A stretch of 64,000 nt of DNA from Lunatibacter salilacus (GCF_009797935.1 NZ_VOLC01000014.1:124001-188000), one strand, 5' to 3'; positions 36,246 through 45,735 are shown, numbered from the stretch's first letter. Program-made: numbers and translations. Notes: generated by a model not told the origin, from the sequence alone.

Positions 36246-37169
36246 TTAGGAAGTTTGTGTTTTCATTTTTTGCAACTCAGCCAATTTAACAAAAAGCTCC
36301 CGCTCATCCGTACTCAGGTTTGTTGGGATTTCAATTTGGAATGTCAGGTATAGATCTCCAAATTCTCCATCCTTTTTATAAATTGGAAATCCCTTTCCCT
36401 TAAGCTTCACTTTAGCCCCATTTTGTGTTCCGGGTTTGATTTGAAGTTTGACTTTTCCTTCGAAAGTATTGACAGTCTTTTCTCCACCAAGTACTGCTGT
36501 ATAAAGATCTAATGTTTCTGTCTTATACAAATTTTTGCCCTCCCGCTTGAAGGCGGGATCAGGGGTAAGTTGAAACGTTAGAAAAAGGTCGCCCCGGGGT
36601 CCGCCGTTGGTACCTGGACCGCCATATCCCTTTACTTTAATCGTCTGCCCATCTTCCACTCCCGCATGAATTGTCAATCGTATTTTTTGACCGTTGATAT
36701 CCAAGGTTCGCTTGTGGGTTTCATACACTTCCCGCTGTGAAAGTTGAAGAGAGGCATTGAAATCCTGTCCTTTAAATTTCGCTTGGGATCGGCCATACGT
36801 CTGCCCACCCCCAAAAAGATGCTCAAAAAAATCGGAAAAACCTGCTTGACCAAATGGATCGGAATAGTCACCGCTACCCTGTGTCCTACCTCCAAATCCT
36901 CTTCTGCCGGAAGAAGCGGATCCAGCCCTTTCAAAAGCGTCTGCATTCTTCCAATCTTTTCCATATTTATCGTATTGCTTCCGTTTCTCCGGATCAGAAA
37001 GTACCTCGTTGGCTTCGTTTACTTCTTGGAATTTCCGTTGTGCAGAGACGTCGTTCGGATTGAGATCCGGATGGAATTTACGCGCCAGTTTCCGATAGGC
37101 TTTTTTGACCTCATCGGCAGTAGCTGACGAAGTCAGCCCCAAGACTTTATAATAATCAATAAATTCCAT
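36246..37169 (-). CDS. DnaJ-like co-chaperone (CbpA type, no zinc finger)
   Basis: A 307-residue Hsp40 of class II. The J-domain covers residues 4-70 with the HPD tripeptide at 33-35. A Gly/Phe/Ser-rich linker follows (about 80-125, [20 protein letters not shown]). Two beta-rich C-terminal substrate-binding domains come next (about 135-300), containing [16 protein letters not shown] and [12 protein letters not shown]. The CxxCxGxG zinc region of DnaJ is absent, as in CbpA. It would stimulate DnaK ATPase activity. No dnaK or grpE is nearby. Confidence 0.92.
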   Translation of the reverse strand: MEFIDYYKVLGLTSSATADEVKKAYRKLARKFHPDLNPNDVSAQRKFQEVNEANEVLSDPEKRKQYDKYGKDWKNADAFERAGSASSGRRGFGGRTQGSGDYSDPFGQAGFSDFFEHLFGGGQTYGRSQAKFKGQDFNASLQLSQREVYETHKRTLDINGQKIRLTIHAGVEDGQTIKVKGYGGPGTNGGPRGDLFLTFQLTPDPAFKREGKNLYKTETLDLYTAVLGGEKTVNTFEGKVKLQIKPGTQNGAKVKLKGKGFPIYKKDGEFGDLYLTFQIEIPTNLSTDERELFVKLAELQKMKTQTS

Positions 37170-37256
37170 AAAGCAGGTTATTGAATGTTAATTGATTTGC
37201 TACCGAATTTAATTTTACACAAAACGATTCTTCCGGAAAAAGAATTCCATTTCAAC

Positions 37257-40211
37257 TTAGTGTAGACCTGCGGCCTCGTATAATATTTCAATAGGATGCA
37301 GTGCTTTCCTGCCAGTGCCGTCCGCTATCTGATGTCTACAGCTTGTGCCAGGCGCGGCAATCGTTGTCTCATCTGCTGCTTTGCGCACTGCCGGGAACAA
37401 TACCATCTCCCCTATCTTCATGCTAAGATCAAAATGCTCCGCTTCATAGCCAAAGGAACCAGCCATTCCGCAACACCCGGAAGGAATCACCTCTACTTCG
37501 TAGTTTTTCGGAATACTTAGGATTTTCTTGCTGTAACTGACGGAAGATAGCGCTTTTTGGTGGCAATGACCGTGAAGCAGTATTTTCTTTTCCCTAACGG
37601 TAAATTGACCTTCGGTAATATTGCCCGCTATAATTTCTTTTGCAATAAATTCATCAACCATCTCGGCATGCACTTTCAGGCTCTTCGCATCAGCAACCCA
37701 TTCCTTGGACACCAATTTTGGATATTCATCCCTGAAACTATAAATCGCCGAAGGCTCTACTCCTACCAATGGACATTCCGGCCCCACCAGTTTACTGAAA
37801 ATACGTACATTTTCATCCGCAGCTTTCCGGGCATATTCCAACAACCCTTTGGACATAGCCCCTCTCCCACTTTCGGGATGGTCAACCATCCTGACCTCAT
37901 ACCCCAAATACTTCAAGAGTGTAATAGCCTTGATCCCAACTTCCGTATCGTTGTGATTGGTAAATTCGTCTGCAAAGAAATACAGGGACTTTATGGTTGG
38001 TGTTTTTCCTGGAAGTTTTTGATAATTTTTCTTATACCACGCTTTCAGGGAGACGGAAGAAATTGCTGGCAGATTCCGTTGGGGAGCAACCCGCAACACC
38101 TTTTTCAACAAACCACTTGTTAGCGAATTTCCCAAAAAGAAATTGGATATACCTGGAATTTTACTTCCTAGACCATTAAGCAAATTGATATAGGCAAATG
38201 CTTTTGCCCGTAAGGGTACTCCATTTGTTTTATAATATTGATACTGGAACTCAGCCTTCATCGTAGCCATATCCACATTGGAAGGGCATTCCGATGTGCA
38301 ACCCTTGCAGGAAAGGCACAAGTCCAACGCCTCTTTTATCTCAGGATGGTCAAAGGGATTCTCTTTGGTATTTGTAGTCAAAAATTCCCTTAATGTGTTT
38401 GCCCTTCCCCGAGTGGTATCTTTTTCGTTACGTGTAGCCTGATAACTTGGGCACATGGTGCCTCCGCCCGATTTAGGCAATTTCCTGCAATCCCCACTGC
38501 CGTTACATTTTTCTGCCATGCGGAGAATTCCTCCTTCATGACTGAAATCAAAGATGGTTTCATGCTCAGGCGTTGGCATATCGGGCTGGTACCGGAGGGA
38601 AGAATTCATAGGGGCAGCATCCACAATTTTTCCCGGGTTAAAGATACCTTTTGGATCCCACTCCTTTTTAATACGTTTAAATAAGGCATAATTTTCTTCT
38701 CCCACCATCAGTGGGATAAATTCCGCCCGGACTCTTCCGTCACCGTGCTCACCACTCAGGGAGCCATTATATTTTTTGACCAGTTTGGCAGAGGCTTCGC
38801 TAATCTCATGAAACCGCTGAACATCGGCTGACTTTTTAAGGTCAAGGATCGGACGTAGATGTATTTCTCCCGCTCCTGCATGCGCATAATAAACTGGGTT
38901 TTGCCCAAAACCTTTCATGATCTCGGCAAATTCATCGATATAATCCGCCAAGTCGTCAATATCCACCGCAGTATCTTCTATGCAGGCGACCGCCTTGCTG
39001 TCACCGGGGATATTTGCAAGCAGACCCAATCCGGCACTTCGCAGCTCCCAAGCACTTTTGGTCCGGTCAGGGCCAATGATAGGGAAGGCATACCCCAACC
39101 CTGCCGTTTTAAGTGAATCTATAAAGGCCTCGCCTTGGGCTCTGGCTTCATCCAGCTCTTTGCCCCGAAACTCCACCATTAAAATGGCCATGGGATCTCC
39201 TTCCACAAAATCGCGGTTTTTACTTTGTTCCGCATTCTCCAAAGTACAATCGAGAATGATTTTATCCATCAGTTCCACTGCCGTCGGCTGGTGTTTCATG
39301 GCTATTTGCGCAGCTTTCATGCTTTGGTGGATAGATTCAAAGTGGGCTGCGACAACTATCTCAAAAGGATCCGGCAAGGGGTCGAGGTGAAGCTTGATCT
39401 CCGTGGCAATGGCAAGAGTCCCCTCAGATCCACAGATCAGTTTGCAGAAATCAAAAGGAGTATCTTTTTCAGTAAAAATCTCTGTTTCCAAAAGGTAATC
39501 AACAGCGTATCCGGTATTTCTTCTGTGAATAGAGGGCTTTGGAAAGTGAGTTCTAATTTGTTCTTGGGTTTCCTGACTACTAAGTTCGCCTTTGATATGT
39601 CGGTATAGGTCTCCTTCCAATGATTTCAGTTGACATTTTCCCTCAAAATCATCTTGAGATAAAGACTTGATAATTACTTCAGACCCATCACTCAACAACA
39701 CCTTCAGCTCCAGGGTGTGTTCCCTTGTACTTCCGTAGACGATGGATGTCGTCCCACAAGAATTGTTGCCTACCATGCCACCAATCATCGCCCTGCTCGC
39801 CGTACTGGTAATCGGGCTGAAAAAATATCCATGAGGCTGCAAAAAATGGTTCAGCTCATTGCGCACTACGCCTGGCTGCACCCTAACCCATCCCTCCTCT
39901 TTGTTAAATTCAAGAATCTTGTTGAGGTGTTTAGAAACGTCTACAACTATTCCGTCACCCACACATTGACCCGCTAGCGAGGTACCCGCGGTCCTGGGAA
40001 TCAAAGAGGTCCCCTTTTCAGATGCAAACTTTATCAGCTTTTGAATATCTTGGGAGTTTTTTGGGAAAGCAACTGCCAAAGGCAAGGACCTATATACGGA
40101 AGCATCCGTGGCATATAGGGTCTTCATCAATTGATCACTGTGTAACTCTCCGTCCAAAGATTTAGCTAACTGGCTTAAAAGGGGAGTGAAATCGGTAAGG
40201 GTATTGTTCAT
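37257..40211 (-). CDS. FAD-binding and Fe-S-binding oxidoreductase (GlcD-GlcF fusion, YdiJ-like)
   Basis: A 984-residue fusion. Residues 1-480 are a PCMH-type FAD domain (PRTAGTSLAGQCVGDG, GGMVGNNSCGTTSIVYGS) plus a FAD-oxidase C-terminal domain. Residues 560-700 hold two ferredoxin-like clusters, including CLSCKGCTSECP. The tail has two cysteine-rich CCG-type motifs (HGHCHQKAL and SGCCGMAG). This is the layout of D-2-hydroxyacid dehydrogenases such as YdiJ, acting on D-lactate, glycolate or D-2-hydroxyglutarate and passing electrons to the membrane pool. The exact substrate cannot be read. The gene stands alone. Confidence 0.9.
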   Translation of the reverse strand: MNNTLTDFTPLLSQLAKSLDGELHSDQLMKTLYATDASVYRSLPLAVAFPKNSQDIQKLIKFASEKGTSLIPRTAGTSLAGQCVGDGIVVDVSKHLNKILEFNKEEGWVRVQPGVVRNELNHFLQPHGYFFSPITSTASRAMIGGMVGNNSCGTTSIVYGSTREHTLELKVLLSDGSEVIIKSLSQDDFEGKCQLKSLEGDLYRHIKGELSSQETQEQIRTHFPKPSIHRRNTGYAVDYLLETEIFTEKDTPFDFCKLICGSEGTLAIATEIKLHLDPLPDPFEIVVAAHFESIHQSMKAAQIAMKHQPTAVELMDKIILDCTLENAEQSKNRDFVEGDPMAILMVEFRGKELDEARAQGEAFIDSLKTAGLGYAFPIIGPDRTKSAWELRSAGLGLLANIPGDSKAVACIEDTAVDIDDLADYIDEFAEIMKGFGQNPVYYAHAGAGEIHLRPILDLKKSADVQRFHEISEASAKLVKKYNGSLSGEHGDGRVRAEFIPLMVGEENYALFKRIKKEWDPKGIFNPGKIVDAAPMNSSLRYQPDMPTPEHETIFDFSHEGGILRMAEKCNGSGDCRKLPKSGGGTMCPSYQATRNEKDTTRGRANTLREFLTTNTKENPFDHPEIKEALDLCLSCKGCTSECPSNVDMATMKAEFQYQYYKTNGVPLRAKAFAYINLLNGLGSKIPGISNFFLGNSLTSGLLKKVLRVAPQRNLPAISSVSLKAWYKKNYQKLPGKTPTIKSLYFFADEFTNHNDTEVGIKAITLLKYLGYEVRMVDHPESGRGAMSKGLLEYARKAADENVRIFSKLVGPECPLVGVEPSAIYSFRDEYPKLVSKEWVADAKSLKVHAEMVDEFIAKEIIAGNITEGQFTVREKKILLHGHCHQKALSSVSYSKKILSIPKNYEVEVIPSGCCGMAGSFGYEAEHFDLSMKIGEMVLFPAVRKAADETTIAAPGTSCRHQIADGTGRKALHPIEILYEAAGLH

Positions 40212-40665
40212 GGTTCAAAATTAAGCCAGAAGTACTTAGAAATAAATAGTTGGGGGATATATTTTGTCTACACCTGTTTTTGATGGAAATCCGGTATTAT
40301 ATGAATGCGGGCTTAGATGATAAAGCGTTGGATACACCAAATGGTTTAACTACTTAATAATTCTCAGGATAAGCGCATGCGCGCTGCCACATCAGTAACT
40401 AAGTTTTTATCAATAGTGAAGATATGCTTCACTAATTCTTCATTAAATTGTGAAACATCTTGTTGCACAATTTCAGAAGGAACGTTTTGATTAAGATGTT
40501 CTTTCTGTTGAATTTGCTCCTTTAATCTTAATCTCTTGTCTGTTTTTCCGCCTTTTAAATAAATCGGACTAGGTGGAAATGGTCTAAACCGATTAACTTT
40601 AGATATTAATTCCTTTTATTATTAAGGATAGAGGAGAAAAAAAGCAAGAACCAAAACATAACCAC
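40212..40665. other. Intergenic region holding a coding remnant
   Basis: About 450 bases between two divergent genes. Part of it carries a minus-strand open frame without a start codon, described separately. The rest is AT-rich and featureless to me. Confidence 0.6.
40364..40615 (-). pseudogene. Start-less coding remnant (83 codons) of unknown family
   Basis: An open minus-strand frame of 83 codons ends at the TGA at 40364-40366. It reads like real protein: RPFPPSPIYLKGGKTDKRLR, then helical segments such as EIVQQDVSQFNEELVKHIF, ending VAARMRLS. It has no ATG, GTG or TTG in the N-terminal half, and an in-frame TAA at 40616-40618 closes it. The amino-acid makeup and codon use are coding-like rather than random. 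The best reading is the 3' end of a gene whose 5' part was lost, possibly from a mobile or toxin-type locus. I do not recognise the family. Confidence 0.45.
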
Positions 40666-41652
40666 ATGAACTATAGAAGACTAGGCAAAACGGAAATGAA
40701 GGTATCTGAAATTTCGCTCGGGACATGGCAGGTCGGCGGAGGATGGGGAGGAAGCTTTGACCATCGAGCGGCTGACCAAATTATCAACGCAGCCATTGAT
40801 TCGGGTATAAACTTTATAGATACCGCGGATGTGTACGATGCAGGCCTCAGTGAAGCAGCCGTGGGTAAGGTCCTTAAGGCCAGAAAAGAGAAAATATTCG
40901 TAGCCACCAAATGCGGAAGGCAAATTCAGCCCCATGTCAATGAAGGATACCAACCTGACGTTCTTCGGAAGTATGTGGAAAATAGTCTCAAAAACTTGCA
41001 ATTGGAAACCTTGGATTTGATCCAACTTCACTGCCCTCCTACAGAGGTTTATTATCGGCCGGAAATTTTTGAGTTATTCGAAAGGCTAAAAGAAGAAGGG
41101 AAAATCCAACATCTTGGAGTTAGCGTAGAAAAAGTGGAAGAAGCCAAAGCAGCGTTAGCCTTTGAAAATGTATGCACGGTGCAGATTATCTTTAATATGT
41201 TTCGCCTGAAACCTGCTACTGAATTTTTCTCGATGGCGAAGGGTAAGGACTGTGGCATCATTGCCCGAGTTCCCTTGGCAAGTGGATTGTTGAGCGGCAA
41301 AATCAAAGCTTCCACTACCTTCGACCCAAAAGACCACCGCACGTTTAACCGCAATGGCGAAGCCTTTGATAAAGGGGAGACCTTTTCCGGGGTGGATTTT
41401 GAACTTGGACTTAAGGCGGTCGAGGAATTGAAAAAACGGCTGAATGTCTCGGATAATTTGGCTGCTATTGCCCTTAGATGGATCCTGATGTTTCCGGAAG
41501 TAAGTACAGTAATTCCGGGTGCCTCATCCATTGATCAAGTAAAAGCAAATATCGGAGCCTCGGAGCTACCTCATTTCAACCAATATCAAATGCAGGTTGT
41601 TGAGGATGTATATACTGAGTATTTAAAAGATTCTATACATTCCCTTTGGTAA
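40666..41652 (+). CDS. Aldo/keto reductase
   Basis: An NADPH-dependent carbonyl reductase with a TIM barrel. The catalytic tetrad is complete: Asp52 and Tyr57 (IDTADVYDAG), Lys82 (VATKCGR) and His122 (IQLHCPP). The C-terminal cofactor-binding segment STVIPGASSIDQVKANIGA is present. The 328-residue length and the start GKTEMKVSEISLGTWQ match the YajO/YghZ-like subgroup. The physiological substrate is unknown. It stands alone, with a strong terminator 30 bases after the stop. Confidence 0.92.
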   Translation: MNYRRLGKTEMKVSEISLGTWQVGGGWGGSFDHRAADQIINAAIDSGINFIDTADVYDAGLSEAAVGKVLKARKEKIFVATKCGRQIQPHVNEGYQPDVLRKYVENSLKNLQLETLDLIQLHCPPTEVYYRPEIFELFERLKEEGKIQHLGVSVEKVEEAKAALAFENVCTVQIIFNMFRLKPATEFFSMAKGKDCGIIARVPLASGLLSGKIKASTTFDPKDHRTFNRNGEAFDKGETFSGVDFELGLKAVEELKKRLNVSDNLAAIALRWILMFPEVSTVIPGASSIDQVKANIGASELPHFNQYQMQVVEDVYTEYLKDSIHSLW

Positions 41653-41683
41653 ACTTCTGTATTGTATAACTGTATTTGACTGC

Positions 41684-41723
41684 AAAAAGCCATGGTCCGT
41701 TTATCAAGGGACCATGGCTTTTT
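41684..41723 (+). terminator. Terminator of the aldo/keto reductase gene
   Basis: AAAAAGCCATGGTCC and GGACCATGGCTTTTT form a perfect 15-bp stem around a ten-base loop, ending in five T (and five A on the other strand). Confidence 0.9.
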
Positions 41724-41873
41724 AGCGAAAAATAACCGTAAAAAGATAAAAAATACAGTTTAAAAAAGGATAGGTACACCAACCTATTCGGACATTCAAA
41801 AAAGCAAATTCCCTTAAGGATTTTTCAAAAATGAATGGCTTAACAACTAGGCTTTAAAAATTTGGCAATCCAA

Positions 41874-42218
41874 TTAGGCGTTAGCCTTTTCACCCATTAG
41901 CAAGACCTCATTTACCTGTACCTCTGTGACATACTTTTTTTGACCATCCTTGTCTTCATAGGAACGGCTCACCAATTTTCCTTCGATACCGATTTCAGAC
42001 CCCTTACGGGTGTATTTGTGGATAATTTCAGCGGTTTTGCCGAAGGCAACCAGGTTGTGCCAGTAGGTTTCGTCCACCTTTTCTCCTTTGGCATTCTTGT
42101 AGCTTTCATTAGTGGCAAGACTAAATTTGGCCATGGCTTTTCCACCGGTTATTGTTTTCAATTCCACATCGGCGCCAAGCCTCCCGATCAGTTGTACTTT
42201 GTTTTTCATTGCGTTCAT
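41874..42218 (-). CDS. ssb: Short single-stranded DNA-binding protein lacking the acidic tip
   Basis: A 114-residue SSB with one OB fold: NKVQLIGRLGADVELK, AKFSLATNESYKNAKGEKVDETYWHN and SEIGIEGKLVSRSYEDKDGQKKY are the standard SSB blocks. The protein ends MGEKANA right after the last strand. It lacks both the disordered linker and the acidic C-terminal peptide (DDDIPF type) that recruits partners in replicative SSB. It is therefore probably an accessory or mobile-element-type SSB, with the housekeeping copy elsewhere. The start could be 42218 or 42209; the open frame reaches 42257. It is divergent from the gene at 42409, with an operator-like palindrome between them. Confidence 0.85.
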   Translation of the reverse strand: MNAMKNKVQLIGRLGADVELKTITGGKAMAKFSLATNESYKNAKGEKVDETYWHNLVAFGKTAEIIHKYTRKGSEIGIEGKLVSRSYEDKDGQKKYVTEVQVNEVLLMGEKANA

Positions 42219-42330
42219 GATGATATAAAGTTTAGTTGAATAATTATTTGTAAGCATATCCGACGAACCGAACGATACAAATATCTGGTTGCTGGCAACC
42301 GCAAGTCGGTTAATATTCGTTTAAATCCGA

Positions 42331-42346
42331 TTGTAAACGTTTACAA
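42331..42346. promoter_or_regulatory. 16-bp perfect palindrome between ssb and the zinc-ribbon gene
   Basis: TTGTAAACGTTTACAA is fully symmetric with a central CG, the form of LacI/GalR-family operators. It lies between the divergent genes. A second short palindrome, GGTTGC-TG-GCAACC, is about 30 bases left of it. No LacI-type gene is in the window. Confidence 0.5.
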
Positions 42347-42408
42347 ACGCTTGCGAAGTTATTTTTTTTCCATATATTCAGTTGTATTTTTGATATAAAT
42401 GGATTTGT

Positions 42409-42780
42409 ATGCAAACCGACGTCAAAAAATGCCTGAGTTGCGACAAAGCGATACAGGGCCGGGTGGATAAAAAGTTTTGTGATGACTACTGCCGGAATAC
42501 CTACAACAATCAGCTAAAGGCTTTCAGCAACAACCTGATAAGGAATATCAACAATGCCCTGAAAAAAAACCGTAATATCTTGCTCAGCCTTCTAGCGGAC
42601 AATGGGGATACGGTAAAAACCACTAGGGAAAAACTCTTGAAAATGGGTTTTCAATTTAAATACACCACCCATACCTATACCAACAAAAAGGGAAATGTCT
42701 ACGGATATTGCTATGACTATGGGTACCTTGAGCTTGATAATGACTGGTTTTTGATCGTCAAAATAAGAGAGCCCTCCTAA
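42409..42780 (+). CDS. Small protein with N-terminal zinc-ribbon-like motif
   Basis: A 123-residue protein. Cysteines at CLSC (8-11) and CDDYC (about 24-28) form a zinc-ribbon-like pair near the N-terminus (KKCLSCDKAIQGRVDKKFC). A helical middle rich in Asn (NNLIRNINNALKKNRNILL) and a C-terminal beta region rich in Tyr (GNVYGYCYDYGYLELDND) follow. Proteins of this pattern are widespread but uncharacterised in Bacteroidota. It precedes a small membrane protein by 40 bases on the same strand. Function unknown; a nucleic-acid or sensor role is possible. Confidence 0.78.
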   Translation: MQTDVKKCLSCDKAIQGRVDKKFCDDYCRNTYNNQLKAFSNNLIRNINNALKKNRNILLSLLADNGDTVKTTREKLLKMGFQFKYTTHTYTNKKGNVYGYCYDYGYLELDNDWFLIVKIREPS

Positions 42781-42819
42781 ACCATCCATGTTGAAACCCG
42801 CATTGAAAGTATATTCATC

Positions 42820-43365
42820 ATGCATAAATTTCTAAATCTCACGCTTACAGTTATATTCGCCTCGTTCGTGATTTATTTGGTAGCTGTATGGACCGGGTTA
42901 GATAGCTTTTTATTCGCATGGGTATTGAATTTTATGCTGATGATGTCTTTATTAGCCTTTACAAAAACCGTCCAACCTACTTTTAAATCAACCTATTACA
43001 CCATCAGAAAATGGGAACAGGAGGGGAGAATTTATAAATTACTAGGAGTAAATATCTTCAGAAAGCTGCTGGTTTGGGTGGGGTGGGAAAAGCTCAACAA
43101 AAAAACGCTACCCGTGAAAAACAGTTCGGAATCCCTAATGAATTTATCCTATGCTACGCGAGAATCTGAATTTGGACACCTGGTGATTTTTTTCATCGTG
43201 ATGATATTCACCATATTCGTCGCGGTAAAATTCGGAATCGTAAAATCTATTTGGCTCCTACTCTTAAACATTCTCCTGAATGTTTATCCGGTTTTGGTCC
43301 AGCGTTTTAACAGACCGAAATTTGAAAAGTTATTGAAAATGACCTTTCAAGATAAGTCGAGGTAA
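42820..43365 (+). CDS. Membrane protein of unknown function, CrtO-acyltransferase-like
   Basis: A 181-residue membrane protein with helices at about 5-22, 28-48, 122-142 and 145-165. The segment LLNVYPVLVQRFNRPKFEK near the C-terminus and FRKLLVWVGWEKLNKK in the middle resemble the small membrane acyltransferase family to which staphyloxanthin CrtO belongs. In that family a conserved Asn-x-Tyr-Pro...Arg-x-x-Arg-Pro pattern occurs. The match is by eye and partial. No carotenoid genes are nearby, so the function is open. It may be cotranscribed with the zinc-ribbon gene. Confidence 0.7.
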   Translation: MHKFLNLTLTVIFASFVIYLVAVWTGLDSFLFAWVLNFMLMMSLLAFTKTVQPTFKSTYYTIRKWEQEGRIYKLLGVNIFRKLLVWVGWEKLNKKTLPVKNSSESLMNLSYATRESEFGHLVIFFIVMIFTIFVAVKFGIVKSIWLLLLNILLNVYPVLVQRFNRPKFEKLLKMTFQDKSR

Positions 43366-43439
43366 ACAGTGGAATCATTTAGCTATGTAAGTGTGACCGT
43401 CCACTATACATAGAAATTACCCCACCTAAAAACGAAAAA

Positions 43440-43799
43440 TCAACTACTAAAAATATCCTCGATAGAATGCTTTACTGTTTGTTTGGGAAGGAATTTTTTT
43501 ACCTTTTGACAAAAAGCTACTTTTCGAAGTTCCCGTTCGTCAACTGTACTACTCAGAATGTAAATCTCTGTCTCCATTGATTTTTCATCCAAATTTTCCA
43601 GAAAATCCCAACCAGTCATCTGGGGCATAATCAAATCCACGAACAAATACCTCGGATTGATTGCGTAGATTTCTTTCAATGCCTCAGAAGCACTGGTAAA
43701 CTTAAATATCTTGTACGGTTGCTTAATATTTTTCTGGATAAACTTTTCCGTTACAAAACTACTAACAGCATCGTCATCAATCAACACAATCCTCACCAT
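43440..43799 (-). CDS. Single-domain response regulator
   Basis: A 119-residue CheY-like receiver. The acidic pocket is Asp8-10 in LIDDD, the phosphoacceptor is Asp55 in LFVDLIMPQMTGWDF and Lys106 is in LPKQ, where the usual proline after the lysine is replaced by glutamine. No output domain. It has the best promoter match in the window (43842-43871). Like the receiver at 20680 it lacks an adjacent kinase. Confidence 0.88.
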   Translation of the reverse strand: MVRIVLIDDDAVSSFVTEKFIQKNIKQPYKIFKFTSASEALKEIYAINPRYLFVDLIMPQMTGWDFLENLDEKSMETEIYILSSTVDERELRKVAFCQKVKKFLPKQTVKHSIEDIFSS

Positions 43800-43841
43800 C
43801 GGAATACAAATTAATAGATTTAAAAAACATTATGATATGTA

Positions 43842-43871
43842 CAAAAGTAAATAAACTTTTTAAAAACACAA
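43842..43871 (-). promoter_or_regulatory. Promoter of the response regulator
   Basis: On the minus strand TTG (43869-43871), 19 bases, then TACTTTTG (43842-43849) is a full match to the Bacteroidota -33/-7 arrangement, about 43 bases before the ATG. Confidence 0.65.
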
Positions 43872-43967
43872 GCTAATTAAAAATTTTAAATATTTTTTTT
43901 TGTACTTTAAATCTAATATTATGTATTTCAATATATTTCAGAGGGTGATTGTCCACAGGGTGGTCCT

Positions 43968-44834
43968 CTATTTCATGTCGACGAGACGCCGGAGATAATC
44001 TCCATATCCACTTTTGCCTAGCTTTTCGGCTTGAACTATCAGTTGCTCATCATTAATGTACCCACTTCTATAGGCAATTTCCTCTATACATCCAATTTTC
44101 AATCCCTGTCGCTCTTCAATTACCTCCACAAATTGTCCTGCTTGGAGCAGGGATTGATGGGTTCCAGTGTCAAGCCAAGCCGTACCCCGGTTAAGAATCC
44201 CGACATTTAACTTATTCATTTTGAGATAAACGTTGTTTATATCTGTGATTTCAAGTTCACCCCTGTGACTCGGTTTTATGTTTTTAGCGATTTTCACAAC
44301 CTCATTGTCGTAAAAATACAGCCCGGGTACGGCGAAATTTGATTTAGGATGGTCAGGCTTCTCCTCTATGCTGATTACTTTATTCTCCTTGTCAAATTCC
44401 ACCACGCCATACCTTTTGGGGTCATTCACATGATAGGCAAAAACAACCCCCCCATCCGGATCTGTGTGGTCCTTAAGCGTAGGCTGCAAACCTGTACCGT
44501 AGAAAATATTATCCCCGAGGATAAGGGCTACCTTTTCCTTACCAATAAATTCCTCACCGATAATAAACGCCTGTGCTAAGCCTTCAGGCTTAGGCTGTAC
44601 CGCATAGGAAAACTGACACCCCACCTGAGTCCCGTCTCCCAGCAACTTCTTAAAAGATCCAATATCTTCAGGAGTGGAAATAATAAGTATTTCCCGAATG
44701 CCTGACATCATCAATACCGACAGTGGATAATAAATCATGGGTTTGTCATACACTGGCATCAATTGCTTACTGACAGCAATAGTAAGAGGGTACAACCTCG
44801 TGCCGGATCCTCCGGCCAAAACAATTCCTTTCAT
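43968..44834 (-). CDS. rfbA: Glucose-1-phosphate thymidylyltransferase
   Basis: Makes dTDP-glucose from glucose 1-phosphate and dTTP, the first step of dTDP-rhamnose synthesis for cell-surface polysaccharide. The 288-residue length is standard. The nucleotide motif [13 protein letters not shown] is at residues 6-18. [17 protein letters not shown] follows, and later [22 protein letters not shown] and the catalytic region [10 protein letters not shown]. No rfbB, C or D is adjacent, which is unusual because these genes are commonly clustered. Confidence 0.95.
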   Translation of the reverse strand: MKGIVLAGGSGTRLYPLTIAVSKQLMPVYDKPMIYYPLSVLMMSGIREILIISTPEDIGSFKKLLGDGTQVGCQFSYAVQPKPEGLAQAFIIGEEFIGKEKVALILGDNIFYGTGLQPTLKDHTDPDGGVVFAYHVNDPKRYGVVEFDKENKVISIEEKPDHPKSNFAVPGLYFYDNEVVKIAKNIKPSHRGELEITDINNVYLKMNKLNVGILNRGTAWLDTGTHQSLLQAGQFVEVIEERQGLKIGCIEEIAYRSGYINDEQLIVQAEKLGKSGYGDYLRRLVDMK

Positions 44835-44984
44835 CGTTCTTAAAATTTCGAAATGTGCGGCTTTCTCTCATTAAAAGCCCTTTAAAAGTAATACAAAATA
44901 ATAACCAATAAATATACTGGTATAATTATAAAAAAAGAAGCATTATATTCGTTCTTTTATTTAGAAAACATATCCAACAAATAC

Positions 44985-45005
44985 CTCCATTCCGAGCGAA
45001 TGGAG
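44985..45005 (+). promoter_or_regulatory. Hairpin in the leader of the outer-membrane protein gene
   Basis: CTCCATTC and GAATGGAG pair over 8 bp around CGAGC, 11 bases before the ATG at 45017. It could affect translation; no known family. Confidence 0.3.
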
Positions 45006-45016
45006 CAAAACCGACT

Positions 45017-45727
45017 ATGCGTTACCGACTTATATTACTAGCAAGTACCTTTATCTGCCTAATAACCCAGGCTAAAGCCCAAAATTTTTATAAGGAGAAA
45101 ATTTCACGAGAAAAATATGTCCAACTTGGGGTTGGCCCCTCATTCATGTATGCCGATAATGCCGGTGGTTTTAGAAATGTGGATTTTAACATTAGACCTT
45201 CAATCTCGGCAAGCATGGGCAAGAAAATTAATTCTTTCTTTGACCTGAAGGCAACCTTAGGGTATCAATTTTATAAAAGTCAAGACAAAGAATATTACGG
45301 CCAAAGTTTGATATCATCATGGGGAGAAAATAATTACGCAGTGGAAACCCGCTCGAATATTGTTTTTATGGATGTGGTGCCTACTGCCCATCTATTTAAA
45401 TTTACTAACCATGCATTAAGAAGGAGTGTCAACATCTACGCTGGAGCTGGTTTGGGGTATCTGTTAGCCATAAACCAGGAATTGAGGTATAAAAACGAAC
45501 AGACATACCAAGAAAATAAAGTGCGATCTACCTTATATGTCCCGTTACGGGGAGGAATCAGTTACCGATTGGGATTGTATGATGATATCTCTCTAGAAGG
45601 CTCTCTGTTTCTTACATTCTCAGATAAAGTTGAAGGTACCCCTAACTTCAATCGGTTTAATGACCACTTGCTTCAGGGGCAGATTGTCTACAGAAGATAC
45701 TTGTCTTCCCTGAGATCTGTAAATTAA
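45017..45727 (+). CDS. Predicted outer-membrane beta-barrel protein
   Basis: A 236-residue exported protein: signal LILLASTFICLITQAKAQ, then alternating hydrophobic/polar strands typical of a small beta-barrel (VQLGVGPSFMYADNAGG, NIYAGAGLGYLLAI, VPLRGGISYRLGLYDDISLEGSL). The C-terminus (IVYRRYLSSLRSVN) does not end in the canonical aromatic residue. It belongs broadly to the outer-membrane-protein-family-13-like barrels common in the phylum. The specific function is unknown. It has a hairpin in the leader and another after the stop. Confidence 0.72.
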   Translation: MRYRLILLASTFICLITQAKAQNFYKEKISREKYVQLGVGPSFMYADNAGGFRNVDFNIRPSISASMGKKINSFFDLKATLGYQFYKSQDKEYYGQSLISSWGENNYAVETRSNIVFMDVVPTAHLFKFTNHALRRSVNIYAGAGLGYLLAINQELRYKNEQTYQENKVRSTLYVPLRGGISYRLGLYDDISLEGSLFLTFSDKVEGTPNFNRFNDHLLQGQIVYRRYLSSLRSVN

Positions 45728-45735
45728 TCTCCAGC

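Noticed and set aside
38980-39390. 136-codon plus-strand frame inside the FAD/Fe-S oxidase gene
   Set aside because: Antisense shadow of a well-supported gene, with composition typical of reverse-frame reading.
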